Shown piece after piece: positions 1 to 6,173 of a stretch of 7,071 nucleotides of DNA. The position numbers and the translations under genes are program-made. The DNA is from an uncultured Moraxella sp. (lineage in GTDB: Bacteria; Pseudomonadota; Gammaproteobacteria; Pseudomonadales; Moraxellaceae), in assembly GCA_937889485.1 (NCBI GenBank), contig CALAPG010000163.1, positions 1-7,071 on the forward strand, read 5' to 3'. Numbering within the stretch: position 1 is the stretch's first letter; each line of letters starts with the position of its first letter. The notes under the pieces were generated by a model that was not told where the DNA came from, searched no databases, and saw nothing but the letters and a program-made list of their open reading frames with translations.

Positions 1-733
1 CTTGGTCAAATTCTCTGCCAACTTGGTTTCGCCCACCTTTACAATAAAATTTTGCCTTTAAAATATCCAGCGCTCGGTTAGGTTGTGTAGGTTGAAATAC
101 ATAACGCCCAATCGGTCTTGCCACCAAGTCCACCAATTGCAAACCAACTGAATTGGTCATTTTTGATACGACTTTTACCTTAAAAGGCAAAACTTTGTTA
201 AAGCGATTTTCTCCATTGCAGATTCGCAAAAACTCAAGCTCTAATTCCGTGTCTTCTTTTGCCCCCCGACTTTCTACCGCTACAAAGGTGATTTTATCTT
301 GTTGCGATTTTTCAATCATTAATTCATACAAAGTTTCTAGGCAGTGCTTCAATGAGTAATGATAAGCATGAAGTTCTTTTATCTGTTCAGCCTTTATTTT
401 ATGTTTTTCAATGACATGGGCAATCAGAATAAAATTACTTTCCTTCATAATAAGATTTAAGTTTTCCAAAAAGGCTTGTTTTTCTTCAAATGATTTAAAA
501 ATATTAAACTCACCTTTTTCCTTGCGAATTTCATGCTCATGTAAAATCACAAAATCATGCCTAAAAGTATCAAATTTTAGCTTTTGCACTTTTGTAACAA
601 CTTGAGTGAGATAATGTTTTTTATAAAATACGCAAAATGCTAAAACAAAAATAGGATAGTTTTTATCAATGGAAGTTAAACTATGATCGCCACTTTCATC
701 GACATACACCATAAAATCACTAAATTGTTGCAT
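1..733 (-). CDS. DUF3800 domain protein, C-terminus cut by window edge
   Basis: The minus-strand frame is open from ATG at 733 to the left edge, giving 244 residues with no stop. The N-terminus has the DUF3800 signature YVDESGD (residues 10-16). Near the visible end is the matching GLQLVDLVA motif (about 198-206). Acidic residues D12, D16, E154 (in AVESRG) and D202 are spread as expected for an RNase H-like fold, so a metal-dependent nuclease activity is plausible but not demonstrated for most members. Only a short C-terminal tail should be missing. No signal peptide or membrane segment is seen. The gene is much richer in A+T than the genes to its right: positions 361-420 contain 19 G/C of 60, against 35 of 60 at 1441-1500. 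This suggests horizontal acquisition. No Shine-Dalgarno sequence precedes ATG 733 or the in-frame Met8, so the exact start is uncertain. DUF3800 genes are often found in accessory or defence-rich regions. The family assignment is firm; the function is unknown. Confidence 0.88.
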   Translation of the reverse strand, partial: MQQFSDFMVYVDESGDHSLTSIDKNYPIFVLAFCVFYKKHYLTQVVTKVQKLKFDTFRHDFVILHEHEIRKEKGEFNIFKSFEEKQAFLENLNLIMKESNFILIAHVIEKHKIKAEQIKELHAYHYSLKHCLETLYELMIEKSQQDKITFVAVESRGAKEDTELELEFLRICNGENRFNKVLPFKVKVVSKMTNSVGLQLVDLVARPIGRYVFQPTQPNRALDILKAKFYCKGGRNQVGREFDQ

Positions 734-740
734 TCGTACA

Positions 741-760
741 CTGTTTAATATTGTTTAATA
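741..760. repeat. Tandem 10-bp repeat in the DUF3800 leader
   Basis: CTGTTTAATA (741-750) is followed directly by TTGTTTAATA (751-760), with nine of ten bases identical. On the minus strand it lies in the presumed leader just upstream of the DUF3800 start. It may be a simple slippage duplication in A+T-rich DNA or part of a regulatory site; the sequence alone does not decide. Confidence 0.5.
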
Positions 761-768
761 GCATCACT

Positions 769-797
769 ATTATATACAATCGTCAAAAAGACATTAA
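769..797 (-). promoter_or_regulatory. Candidate promoter for the DUF3800 gene
   Basis: On the minus strand a perfect TATAAT lies at 774-769, about 35 bases upstream of ATG 733. The element 17 bases further upstream (797-792, TTAATG) is a poor -35 match. The leader would be roughly 30 bases and has no obvious ribosome-binding site. The -10 match is seen directly; promoter activity is inferred, and a TATAAT can occur by chance in DNA this A+T-rich. Confidence 0.4.
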
Positions 798-807
798 AGA
801 TATTGTG

Positions 808-837
808 TTTACACTCGTACACTATTTTTGCTAAACT
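808..837 (+). promoter_or_regulatory. Candidate fabF promoter with extended -10
   Basis: TTTACA (808-813) resembles a -35 box. After an 18-base spacer, TAAACT (832-837) resembles a -10 box and is preceded by TG at 829-830 in the extended -10 position. Transcription would start near 844, giving a leader of about 29 bases before the fabF ATG. The right copy of the 13-bp direct repeat (815-827) fills the spacer, so a protein bound there would block RNA polymerase. The boxes are seen; their use is inferred. Confidence 0.5.
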
Positions 838-872
838 TTCACAAGTTTTTATCAAAAAATTAGAGCATAACA

Positions 873-2162
873 ATGACTAAAAGACCCCGCTATAATGAAC
901 GCCCCGACCATCAGCGTATTGTCATCACTGGTATGGGGGCGATTACCCCTCTTGGGCTAGATGTGGATAGCACTTGGCAGCGGCTTATTCAAGGTGAAAG
1001 TGGCATTAAACCCATCACTCACTTTGAGGCTAGCGAATACCGTGCCCAAATTGCAGGTACCGTAGAGGGCTTCGATATCAGCCAATATATGAGTGCCAAA
1101 GATGCGCGCCGTTATGATACCTTTGTCCAATACGGGGTAGCGGCGGCGGCGCAAGCTTTGCAGCAAGCAGGCTTTATCAGTGATCTACAAGCCAGTCCTG
1201 TGACAGGCGTGGATCCTAACAGAATTGGGGTACTGATTGGTTCGGGGATTGGCGGTATTACTACGATTGAAGAAAATACGCTCAAACTGAATCAAGATAG
1301 CCCGCGTAAGATTTCACCGTTTTTTGTGCCTTCTGCCATTGTCAATATGGCAGCAGGTCAGGTGGCGATTCGCCATGGTCTCAAAGGGCTTAATCTTGCC
1401 ACCGCCACAGCCTGCACCACAGCTACCCATGCCATTGGTTTGTCGGCACGGCTAATTGCGTATGGCGATGCCGATGTGATTGTGGCAGGCGGCTGCGAAA
1501 AAGCCTCTAGCCAGTTAGGGATTGGCGGGTTCTCTGCCATGCAAGCGCTATCCACTCGCAATGACGCTCCCACCCAAGCTAGCCGCCCATTTGATAAAGA
1601 CCGTGATGGCTTTGTGCTAGGGGATGGGGCAGGCGTGTTGGTACTTGAAAGCCTAGCCCATGCCAAAGCGCGTGGGGCGACAATTCTGGCAGAATTGGTT
1701 GGGTTTGGGATGAGTGATGATGCTAGTCACATTACTGCCCCACCCGACAATGGCGAAGGCGCCGCGGCGGCGATGCAAAATGCCATTACGGATGCAGGCA
1801 TTGCTGCAAACGAAGTCGGCTATATCAATGCCCATGGTACTAGCACCCCTGCAGGGGATGTGGCTGAAAGCCGTGCCATTGAGACGGTACTTGGTCATAG
1901 CGTGTCGGTCAGTTCCACCAAATCAATGACAGGGCATTTACTGGGTGCAGCCGGCGGGATTGAGGCAATTTTTACTATCAAAGCCCTCCAGCAACAAGTA
2001 TTGCCACCCACCATAAATCTTGATAACCCCGACCCAAATTGCAATCTTGACTATGTGCCGCACACCGCACGTCAGGTAGCTAACCTTAATTTTGCCATTT
2101 CTAATAGTTTTGGGTTTGGCGGCACCAACGGCTCGTTATTATTTGCAAAATGGCAAGGGTGA
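873..2162 (+). CDS. fabF: 3-oxoacyl-[acyl-carrier-protein] synthase II (KAS II)
   Basis: This cytoplasmic enzyme condenses malonyl-ACP with acyl-ACP in fatty acid chain elongation; KAS II typically also carries out temperature-sensitive elongation of unsaturated chains. The 429-residue protein is intact. The thiolase-fold catalytic residues are all present: nucleophile C181 in TATACTTATHAIG, H321 in NAHGTSTPAGD, and K350 and H355 in SSTKSMTGH. The glycine-rich NSFGFGGTN loop lies at 411-419. Long stretches match E. coli FabF closely (for example ALSTRND and RDGFVLGDGAG). E. coli FabF is 413 residues; the extra length is a basic N-terminal stretch of about ten residues and a small insertion near residues 103-115. 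The ATG at 873 is the only sensible start, preceded by a weak GAG at 863-865. The TGA stop is followed directly by an in-frame TAA. No acpP lies upstream, and with its own promoter and terminator the gene looks monocistronic. Very confident. Confidence 0.97.
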   Translation: MTKRPRYNERPDHQRIVITGMGAITPLGLDVDSTWQRLIQGESGIKPITHFEASEYRAQIAGTVEGFDISQYMSAKDARRYDTFVQYGVAAAAQALQQAGFISDLQASPVTGVDPNRIGVLIGSGIGGITTIEENTLKLNQDSPRKISPFFVPSAIVNMAAGQVAIRHGLKGLNLATATACTTATHAIGLSARLIAYGDADVIVAGGCEKASSQLGIGGFSAMQALSTRNDAPTQASRPFDKDRDGFVLGDGAGVLVLESLAHAKARGATILAELVGFGMSDDASHITAPPDNGEGAAAAMQNAITDAGIAANEVGYINAHGTSTPAGDVAESRAIETVLGHSVSVSSTKSMTGHLLGAAGGIEAIFTIKALQQQVLPPTINLDNPDPNCNLDYVPHTARQVANLNFAISNSFGFGGTNGSLLFAKWQG

Positions 2163-2198
2163 TAAGTAGCTTAGGGCGCAAAAAATTTTGTCTTTTTG

Positions 2199-2228
2199 AA
2201 AACGGCTATTGCTATCTAGCCGTTTTTT
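2199..2228 (+). terminator. Rho-independent terminator of fabF
   Basis: A perfect 10-bp stem (AAAACGGCTA at 2199-2208 with TAGCCGTTTT at 2217-2226) encloses an 8-base loop and runs into six T residues (2223-2228). It begins 36 bases after the fabF stop. The A residues on the left arm would also give a T-run on the opposite strand, although no minus-strand gene ends here. It separates fabF transcription from the next gene. Confidence 0.9.
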
Positions 2229-2279
2229 GCGTTAAATGAGATGGTAAGATTTTATCATTATAACCATTGGATTGTCGTC

Positions 2280-3197
2280 ATGTCAGGATTTGCCTTTTCT
2301 CATCAGTTTTCAAAACGGTGGCTGACCACCCCAACCCCCGTCAAACATGCCATTATTCAAGAATTAGATGATATTGCCGAACTGCTGCAGCCTGAGACCG
2401 ACCTAGACAGCTATCAGTTTAGCGTACCCAATCTGCATGAAACTATTGAGAACTTACTTGCCATTGAGCGGGCACGACAAGAAGAAGAACTCGCCAAAGA
2501 ACAGCAGCGCTTGGAGCAAGAAAAATTGGAAAGAGAACGATTGGAAGCCGAGCGTCTTGAACAAGCGCGTATCGAGCAAGAAAGACTAGAAGCAGAACGT
2601 ATTGAGCAAGAACGCTTACAAGCTGAACAGCAAGCGCAAGCAGAACTTGTTGCAGAACAGGAGCGATTACAACTTGAACGCCAAGCACAGGATGATGAAG
2701 CCATTGCTGCGCTTGAGCAAGAACGCGCCATCGCCAAACAAGCTTACCTTGCAAAACAGCCACAATTGGCAAAACAGGCAAATCTTGCTCAACAAGCCAT
2801 CCAATTCTCGACTAGCTCAATCAATTTTGCGACGGATGACACAGATGACTTAGCTAACTGGCAAACTTCCAATGTCGCCATTGAACGCCATAGCGATGAT
2901 ACCCTTTATGCCATTGACAGCACTGCAGAACCAGTAACTGCTGAGCCAATAGCTTCAGTTGAAACCACTGAAACTAGCGAAACTACCACTCCTACCGAAC
3001 TTACCAATACGGCTAGTATCCCTGTCACCATACCGCCAGACCTTGAACAAATCAAACAGGATATCGTCATACAACTACAAAGCTATATCGACAACTATCT
3101 GCTAGAATCGATGACCTTTATGAATGAAGATTTGCATAAATGGCTGAAAACTGAAGTAGAAAAACAGCTCAATGAACGTCTTTCTCAAACCGATTAA
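2280..3197 (+). CDS. Hypothetical protein with charged pentapeptide-repeat helix
   Basis: I do not recognise a named family. From ATG 2280 the protein has 305 residues. Residues 1-60 look globular (start [14 protein letters not shown], then a helix rich in D, E and L). Residues about 61-150 are an almost uninterrupted Glu/Gln/Arg helix, including seven tandem [LI]-E-x-[EA]-[RK] pentads at 78-112. Residues about 175-240 are Thr/Ser/Glu-rich and probably disordered. The last 55 residues (from [10 protein letters not shown]) form a predicted amphipathic helical tail. There is no signal peptide or membrane segment, so it is probably cytoplasmic. An in-frame ATG at 2241 would add 13 residues, but it lies only 12 bases after the fabF terminator and its GAG is adjacent to the ATG. 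ATG 2280 has GGA eight bases upstream, so I prefer it. The helix resembles the middle of TolA, but the TolA membrane anchor is missing. The gene is well supported; its role is unknown. Confidence 0.82.
   Translation: MSGFAFSHQFSKRWLTTPTPVKHAIIQELDDIAELLQPETDLDSYQFSVPNLHETIENLLAIERARQEEELAKEQQRLEQEKLERERLEAERLEQARIEQERLEAERIEQERLQAEQQAQAELVAEQERLQLERQAQDDEAIAALEQERAIAKQAYLAKQPQLAKQANLAQQAIQFSTSSINFATDDTDDLANWQTSNVAIERHSDDTLYAIDSTAEPVTAEPIASVETTETSETTTPTELTNTASIPVTIPPDLEQIKQDIVIQLQSYIDNYLLESMTFMNEDLHKWLKTEVEKQLNERLSQTD
2511..2615 (+). repeat. Seven 15-bp coding repeats encoding [LI]-E-x-[EA]-[RK]
   Basis: Seven consecutive 15-base units encode [30 protein letters not shown] and IEQER; an eighth, degenerate unit (LQAEQ) follows. 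Codons differ between units (for example TTGGAAGCCGAGCGT and CTAGAAGCAGAACGT both encode LEAER). The array is therefore old and kept at protein level rather than recently expanded. A hydrophobic residue every five positions does not fit a heptad coiled coil and suggests a charged single helix. Confidence 0.85.
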
Positions 3198-3550
3198 ACT
3201 GAAACTTTGGGCATGATATCATTGGATAGTCCATGACATTGACGAGCTTTGCGACATTGCTCGTCACCCACTTGCACCGATTGGCAGGTACTTGAGCGTT
3301 TATCATAAATTTGACAAGCCACTTGCTTGCCTACATCACCCACCAAGGCGATACATTTGACTGGTTTTGACTCAGTGCCTTTCATACAAGTGTAGAAGTC
3401 ATTAACTTTGACGGTCATGTCTTGGGGGATACCGAGACTTTCGCCTTCTGCCCAATAAAAAGACACTCGAAAAGCGGCACAGCACGCCCCGCAACCCATA
3501 CAAATATCACTGTCTGACGTGTGCTGTAAATTAACAAAACTTTCTATCAT
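3194..3550 (-). CDS. YkgJ-family cysteine-cluster protein
   Basis: This is a small protein of 118 residues with ten cysteines: C17, C20, C23, C24, C55, C66, C79, C89, C99 and C105. The N-terminal CMGCGACC cluster followed by [10 protein letters not shown] is typical of the YkgJ / CxxCxxCC family, which is thought to bind zinc or iron. The biochemical function of the family is not established. The protein has no signal peptide and should be cytoplasmic. It lies 73 bases downstream of uvrC on the same strand and may share its transcript; a TTGACG at 3613-3608 has no convincing -10 partner. An in-frame stop shortly upstream leaves ATG 3550 as the only good start. No Shine-Dalgarno sequence is correctly spaced, as AAGGA is about 25 bases away. 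Its stop codon overlaps that of the convergent gene ending at 3197. Family call firm, function unknown. Confidence 0.9.
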   Translation of the reverse strand: MIESFVNLQHTSDSDICMGCGACCAAFRVSFYWAEGESLGIPQDMTVKVNDFYTCMKGTESKPVKCIALVGDVGKQVACQIYDKRSSTCQSVQVGDEQCRKARQCHGLSNDIMPKVSV

Positions 3551-3623
3551 TACTACAATGCCGTGTCGTTATCCTTGTTAAGGAAAGCCGATATTTTAAT
3601 ATAAAAACGTCAAAAGTTTAATA

Positions 3624-5501
3624 TCACCCATGCAACACTTTATAAATGGTATTTGCCATCACTTTACCAATGCCATTGACCTGCCCGATTTCATCTTGTG
3701 ACGCGCCTAGTAGCTGCTGTAGCCCACCAAAATGGTTGAGCAGCTCGCGGCGACGTTTTTCGCCAAGCCCAGGGATTGCCTCAAGTACCGAGCTACTGCG
3801 GCGTTTGTCGCGTTTTTTGCGGTGGGCGGTGATGGCAAAACGGTGCGCCTCGTCACGGATGTGCATGATTAGGTGCAGCGCTTTACTATCTGCAGGCAAA
3901 TCCAGCGGTTCACGGTCAATAAAATGCAGCACTTCCAGCCCTGCCTTACGCCCTTCACCTTTTGCCACGCCCACCAATAAGGTCTGGTTTAAAATCCCCA
4001 ACTCAGTGAGCACGTCTTTTGCCATCGCAAGCTGTCCTTTGCCGCCATCAATGAGCAGTAAATCAGGCAGCGGCTGTTTGCTGTAGCGTCTTGTCAATAC
4101 TTGTTTCATCGCAGCGTAGTCGTCACCGCCTGTGATGCCGTGTATGGCATATTGGCGGTAGTCGCGCTTACGCAGTCCGCCTTGGTCAGCCACCACGCAG
4201 CTAGCAATAGTCGCCTCGCCCATGGTGTGCGAGATATCAAAGCATTCGATACGGTCAAGTGAGTTGCCTTGTAGGGCGTCTTTTAATACGCTATCAAGGG
4301 CGGCAAACCGCGATTTGACCTCAAGGTAATCGCCTAATTTGGTGTGAAGGGCATTGTTGGCATTCATTTGGGCAAGGGTGAGCCACTCGGCGCGCTGCTC
4401 TCTGACTTTGGTTTTTAGGGTGACTTTTTTGCCAAAGGTTTCGCTCAAGGCTTCGGTGATGGCGGTTTGGTCGGGCAATTCATGGCTTAGGATAATCTCG
4501 TTAGGCAAGTCATCACTGACTTGAAAATAAAACGAGCTGACAAATTCTGATAGATTGTCGGCGGTGTCATTGTCGCTATCCACATCGGGAAAGTAATTGT
4601 TGCCGCCCAAAACTTGCCCGTTACGCACGTTCATCACGTGCACGCAGCTGATACCTGCTTGGCTGGCAATGGCAATGATATCGGCTTCACCTTTGACGGT
4701 ATACACCGCTTGTTTGGCTTGCACCTCGCGCAGCATGGCAAGCTGGTCGCGGTACAAGGCGGCTTGCTCAAAGTTCATGGCTTCGGCAGCTTGCTCCATT
4801 TTGCCCACCAATTTGACTTGTAAGTCCGTGCCTTCACCTTTCAAAAATCGAATGGTGTTGTTGACGTCCTCGGCATATTCCTCAGGCGATACCAAGCCCA
4901 CACACGGGGCTTTGCAGCGTTTGATTTGGTATTCAAGGCAGGGTCGTTGCCGCTGGGCAAAAAAGCTATTGCTGCATTGGCGCACCATAAACATTTTTTG
5001 CATCATCAGCAAGGTTTGTTTGGCGGCGTGGGCGGATGGAAAGGGTCCAAAAAACTTGCCTTTTTGGTGTTGCCCTTTGCCGCGCCCATAGGCTAAGCGT
5101 GGATAAGGTTTATCCGCGGAGATAAACACGTACAGATAAGACTTGTCATCACGCAGTAGCACGTTGTACGGTGGGCGGTGCAGTTTGATAAGGTTTTGCT
5201 CTAAGAGTAGTGCTTCGGTCTCGCTACGGGTGATGATGGTGTCAATGTTGTCGATGCGCTGCACCAATGCCCGTGTTTTTGGGTGGTCGATGGTTTTGGC
5301 AAAGTAGCTGTTGACGCGATTTTTGAGTGATTTGGCTTTGCCCACGTAGATGATGTCGCCATTTTTGCCCAACATTTTATACACGCCTGGTAGGTTTGGC
5401 AGGCGTTTGATTAGGTGCGCAAGACGCTGTTTGCGCTCGGCAGTTGGGGTGGGTATTTCAATGGTGGCAGGGTCGATGCTGGGCGTTTTATTTTTGGGCA
5501 T
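3624..5501 (-). CDS. uvrC: Excinuclease ABC subunit C (UvrC)
   Basis: UvrC makes the 3' and 5' incisions around DNA lesions in nucleotide excision repair after loading by UvrA and UvrB. From ATG 5501 the protein has 625 residues (E. coli 610). The N-terminal GIY-YIG nuclease shows GVY (39-41) and YVG (52-54), R62 and the [11 protein letters not shown] helix. A UVR motif for UvrB contact lies at about 230-262. The C-terminal RNase H-like nuclease has the expected triad: D422 in FDISHT, D485 in LLIDGGKG and H553 in RDEAHRF. A tandem helix-hairpin-helix region occupies about 570-625 ([12 protein letters not shown], then VNGIGKVMA). All active sites are intact. The frame could begin at ATG 5567 (647 residues), but a promoter with a perfect TTGACA lies inside that extension, and GAGAAG sits three bases before ATG 5501, so the shorter form is preferred. 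A YkgJ gene follows rather than the pgsA found after uvrC in E. coli. Confidence 0.96.
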   Translation of the reverse strand: MPKNKTPSIDPATIEIPTPTAERKQRLAHLIKRLPNLPGVYKMLGKNGDIIYVGKAKSLKNRVNSYFAKTIDHPKTRALVQRIDNIDTIITRSETEALLLEQNLIKLHRPPYNVLLRDDKSYLYVFISADKPYPRLAYGRGKGQHQKGKFFGPFPSAHAAKQTLLMMQKMFMVRQCSNSFFAQRQRPCLEYQIKRCKAPCVGLVSPEEYAEDVNNTIRFLKGEGTDLQVKLVGKMEQAAEAMNFEQAALYRDQLAMLREVQAKQAVYTVKGEADIIAIASQAGISCVHVMNVRNGQVLGGNNYFPDVDSDNDTADNLSEFVSSFYFQVSDDLPNEIILSHELPDQTAITEALSETFGKKVTLKTKVREQRAEWLTLAQMNANNALHTKLGDYLEVKSRFAALDSVLKDALQGNSLDRIECFDISHTMGEATIASCVVADQGGLRKRDYRQYAIHGITGGDDYAAMKQVLTRRYSKQPLPDLLLIDGGKGQLAMAKDVLTELGILNQTLLVGVAKGEGRKAGLEVLHFIDREPLDLPADSKALHLIMHIRDEAHRFAITAHRKKRDKRRSSSVLEAIPGLGEKRRRELLNHFGGLQQLLGASQDEIGQVNGIGKVMANTIYKVLHG

Positions 5502-5504
5502 GGT

Positions 5505-5510
5505 CTTCTC
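5505..5510 (-). promoter_or_regulatory. Ribosome-binding site favouring the short UvrC start
   Basis: On the minus strand GAGAAG lies three bases before ATG 5501. Neither upstream in-frame ATG (5567 or 5546) has a purine-rich stretch at a suitable distance. The spacing is a little tight, so this is modest support on its own, but it agrees with the promoter placed just upstream. Confidence 0.5.
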
Positions 5511-5532
5511 GAACACGGGCGACTGTTGCGGT

Positions 5533-5561
5533 ATTAATGGGGGCATGCTAGCGATTGTCAA
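5533..5561 (-). promoter_or_regulatory. uvrC: Candidate uvrC promoter
   Basis: On the minus strand a perfect -35 box TTGACA (5561-5556) is followed, after an optimal 17-base spacer, by ATTAAT (5538-5533), which matches four of six -10 bases. Transcription would begin near 5526, leaving a leader of about 25 bases before ATG 5501. The promoter lies within codons 3-12 of the longest uvrC frame, so a transcript from it could not produce the 647-residue form. I see no convincing LexA-type site beside it. Confidence 0.6.
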
Positions 5562-5659
5562 AATCATGACGGCTTGGCAGCTGTTTGCGTAGGGGCTAGA
5601 TTTGCGTTATTGCGCCAAAGCCTTGTCATGTGGCATCGGGCTGCCAACAATCGGCTATG

Positions 5660-6049
5660 TCACCATTTTTCGTCCGACCCACTTTTAACCCGAATAGTTT
5701 GTCCTGCAGGGCGTTTTTTGACCCAATTGATGAATTTTTGCATGTCGGTGTGCTCGGCAAGTCGCTCAACGGTGTGATAATAGCTTGAGAGTTCTTGGTT
5801 GCTAAACACCTCATGCACTTGGGCGTGGCAAGCGTGGCAGAGCATGGCGATTTCGTTTTTCATCTCATCACGGCTAAATTCTCGCTTGGTGCGCGCTTTG
5901 TCATGGCGGGATTTGGGAATTAGGTGATGCTGGGTGAGTTCAATCTCATCACGCCCACACAACTCACAAGGCGGTGATGGGTTTTTTTCGGCTAATATTT
6001 CGTCCCAAAATGCCTCATCTTCTCGCTGTTTTGATTTACCTTTTGCCAT
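5660..6049 (-). CDS. Small HNH endonuclease-like protein
   Basis: The protein has 129 residues and an HNH fold: CELCGR supplies C28 and C31, QHHLIPKSRH supplies the first-strand histidines H41 and H42, and AMLCHACHAQVH supplies C71, C74, H75 and H79. The two CxxC pairs should bind a structural zinc, and the histidines should hold the catalytic metal. The C-terminal half (FSNQEL onward, with the tryptophan of FINWVKKRP) resembles a widespread family of small stand-alone HNH proteins found in bacteria and eukaryotes whose substrate is unknown. It is probably cytoplasmic. ATG 6049 is preceded by GAG six bases upstream (6058-6056). It lies 158 bases upstream of uvrC on the same strand and could read through into it. 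A DNA-processing role is inferred from the fold only; there is no methylase or specificity partner next to it, so it does not look like part of a restriction system. Confidence 0.9.
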   Translation of the reverse strand: MAKGKSKQREDEAFWDEILAEKNPSPPCELCGRDEIELTQHHLIPKSRHDKARTKREFSRDEMKNEIAMLCHACHAQVHEVFSNQELSSYYHTVERLAEHTDMQKFINWVKKRPAGQTIRVKSGSDEKW

Positions 6050-6092
6050 TGTTTTCTCACTTTTTGCTACAATTTATTCGCATACAATAGCA
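6043..6092. promoter_or_regulatory. Overlapping divergent promoters for the HNH and DUF4442 genes
   Basis: For the plus-strand DUF4442 gene, TACAAT (6068-6073) is preceded by TG at 6065-6066 as an extended -10; TTGCCA (6043-6048) is a possible -35 with a long 19-base spacer. A second TACAAT lies at 6083-6088. For the minus-strand HNH gene, TATTGT (6089-6084) is preceded by TGC as an extended -10. The boxes overlap, so the two genes may compete for polymerase. All box matches are direct readings; activity is inferred. Confidence 0.4.
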
Positions 6093-6173
6093 TGGCTGCC
6101 TTGCCAATGGCGGTTTATTCGCCCTTTTTTTGACTTTTTATTGACCTTTTTAATCCAATTTGACGAGTATGTT

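Larger units (their letters stand above)
734..827. repeat. Pair of 13-bp direct repeats in the DUF3800/fabF intergenic region
   Basis: TCGTACACTGTTT at 734-746 recurs as TCGTACACTATTT at 815-827, with 12 of 13 bases identical and an offset of 81 bases. The left copy directly abuts the DUF3800 start codon. The right copy lies between the proposed -35 and -10 boxes of fabF. A third TACACT (810-815) sits two bases before the one inside the right copy (818-823). The placement suits an operator bound by a shared regulator, but a duplication scar is also possible. I do not recognise it as a known FadR, FabR or FabT site. Confidence 0.6.

Noticed and set aside
153..605. Plus-strand frames of 68 and 64 codons within the DUF3800 region
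   Set aside because: Both lie antisense to the clear DUF3800 reading frame and have no domain features or ribosome-binding sites.
2241..2279. Upstream ATG 2241 as the start of the pentad-repeat gene
   Set aside because: It is only 12 bases beyond the fabF terminator and its GAG touches the ATG; ATG 2280 has better spacing. Not excluded.
2414..2781. Two minus-strand frames of 107 and 112 codons, one rich in Ser and Cys, opposite the pentad-repeat gene
   Set aside because: Their composition is the mirror image of the Glu/Gln/Arg repeat codons on the plus strand. They have no recognisable domain and overlap each other.
3551..3623. Separate promoter or terminator between uvrC and the YkgJ gene
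   Set aside because: TTGACG at 3608-3613 lacks a -10 at 16-18 bases and the A+T-rich near-palindrome at about 3592-3603 has no stable G+C stem or T-run.
4597..5091. Plus-strand frame of 164 codons inside uvrC
   Set aside because: It is antisense to conserved UvrC coding sequence, Cys/Ser-rich, and shows no family resemblance.
6130..6164. Three TTGAC words as extra -35 boxes or operator repeats for the DUF4442 gene
   Set aside because: None has a -10 box at suitable spacing before the ATG, and the region is T-rich enough for chance repeats. Kept only as a side note to the divergent promoter.
5934..6173. 80-codon N-terminal extension of the DUF4442 frame
   Set aside because: It overlaps the well-supported HNH gene on the other strand, and family similarity and the ribosome-binding site both point to ATG 6174.
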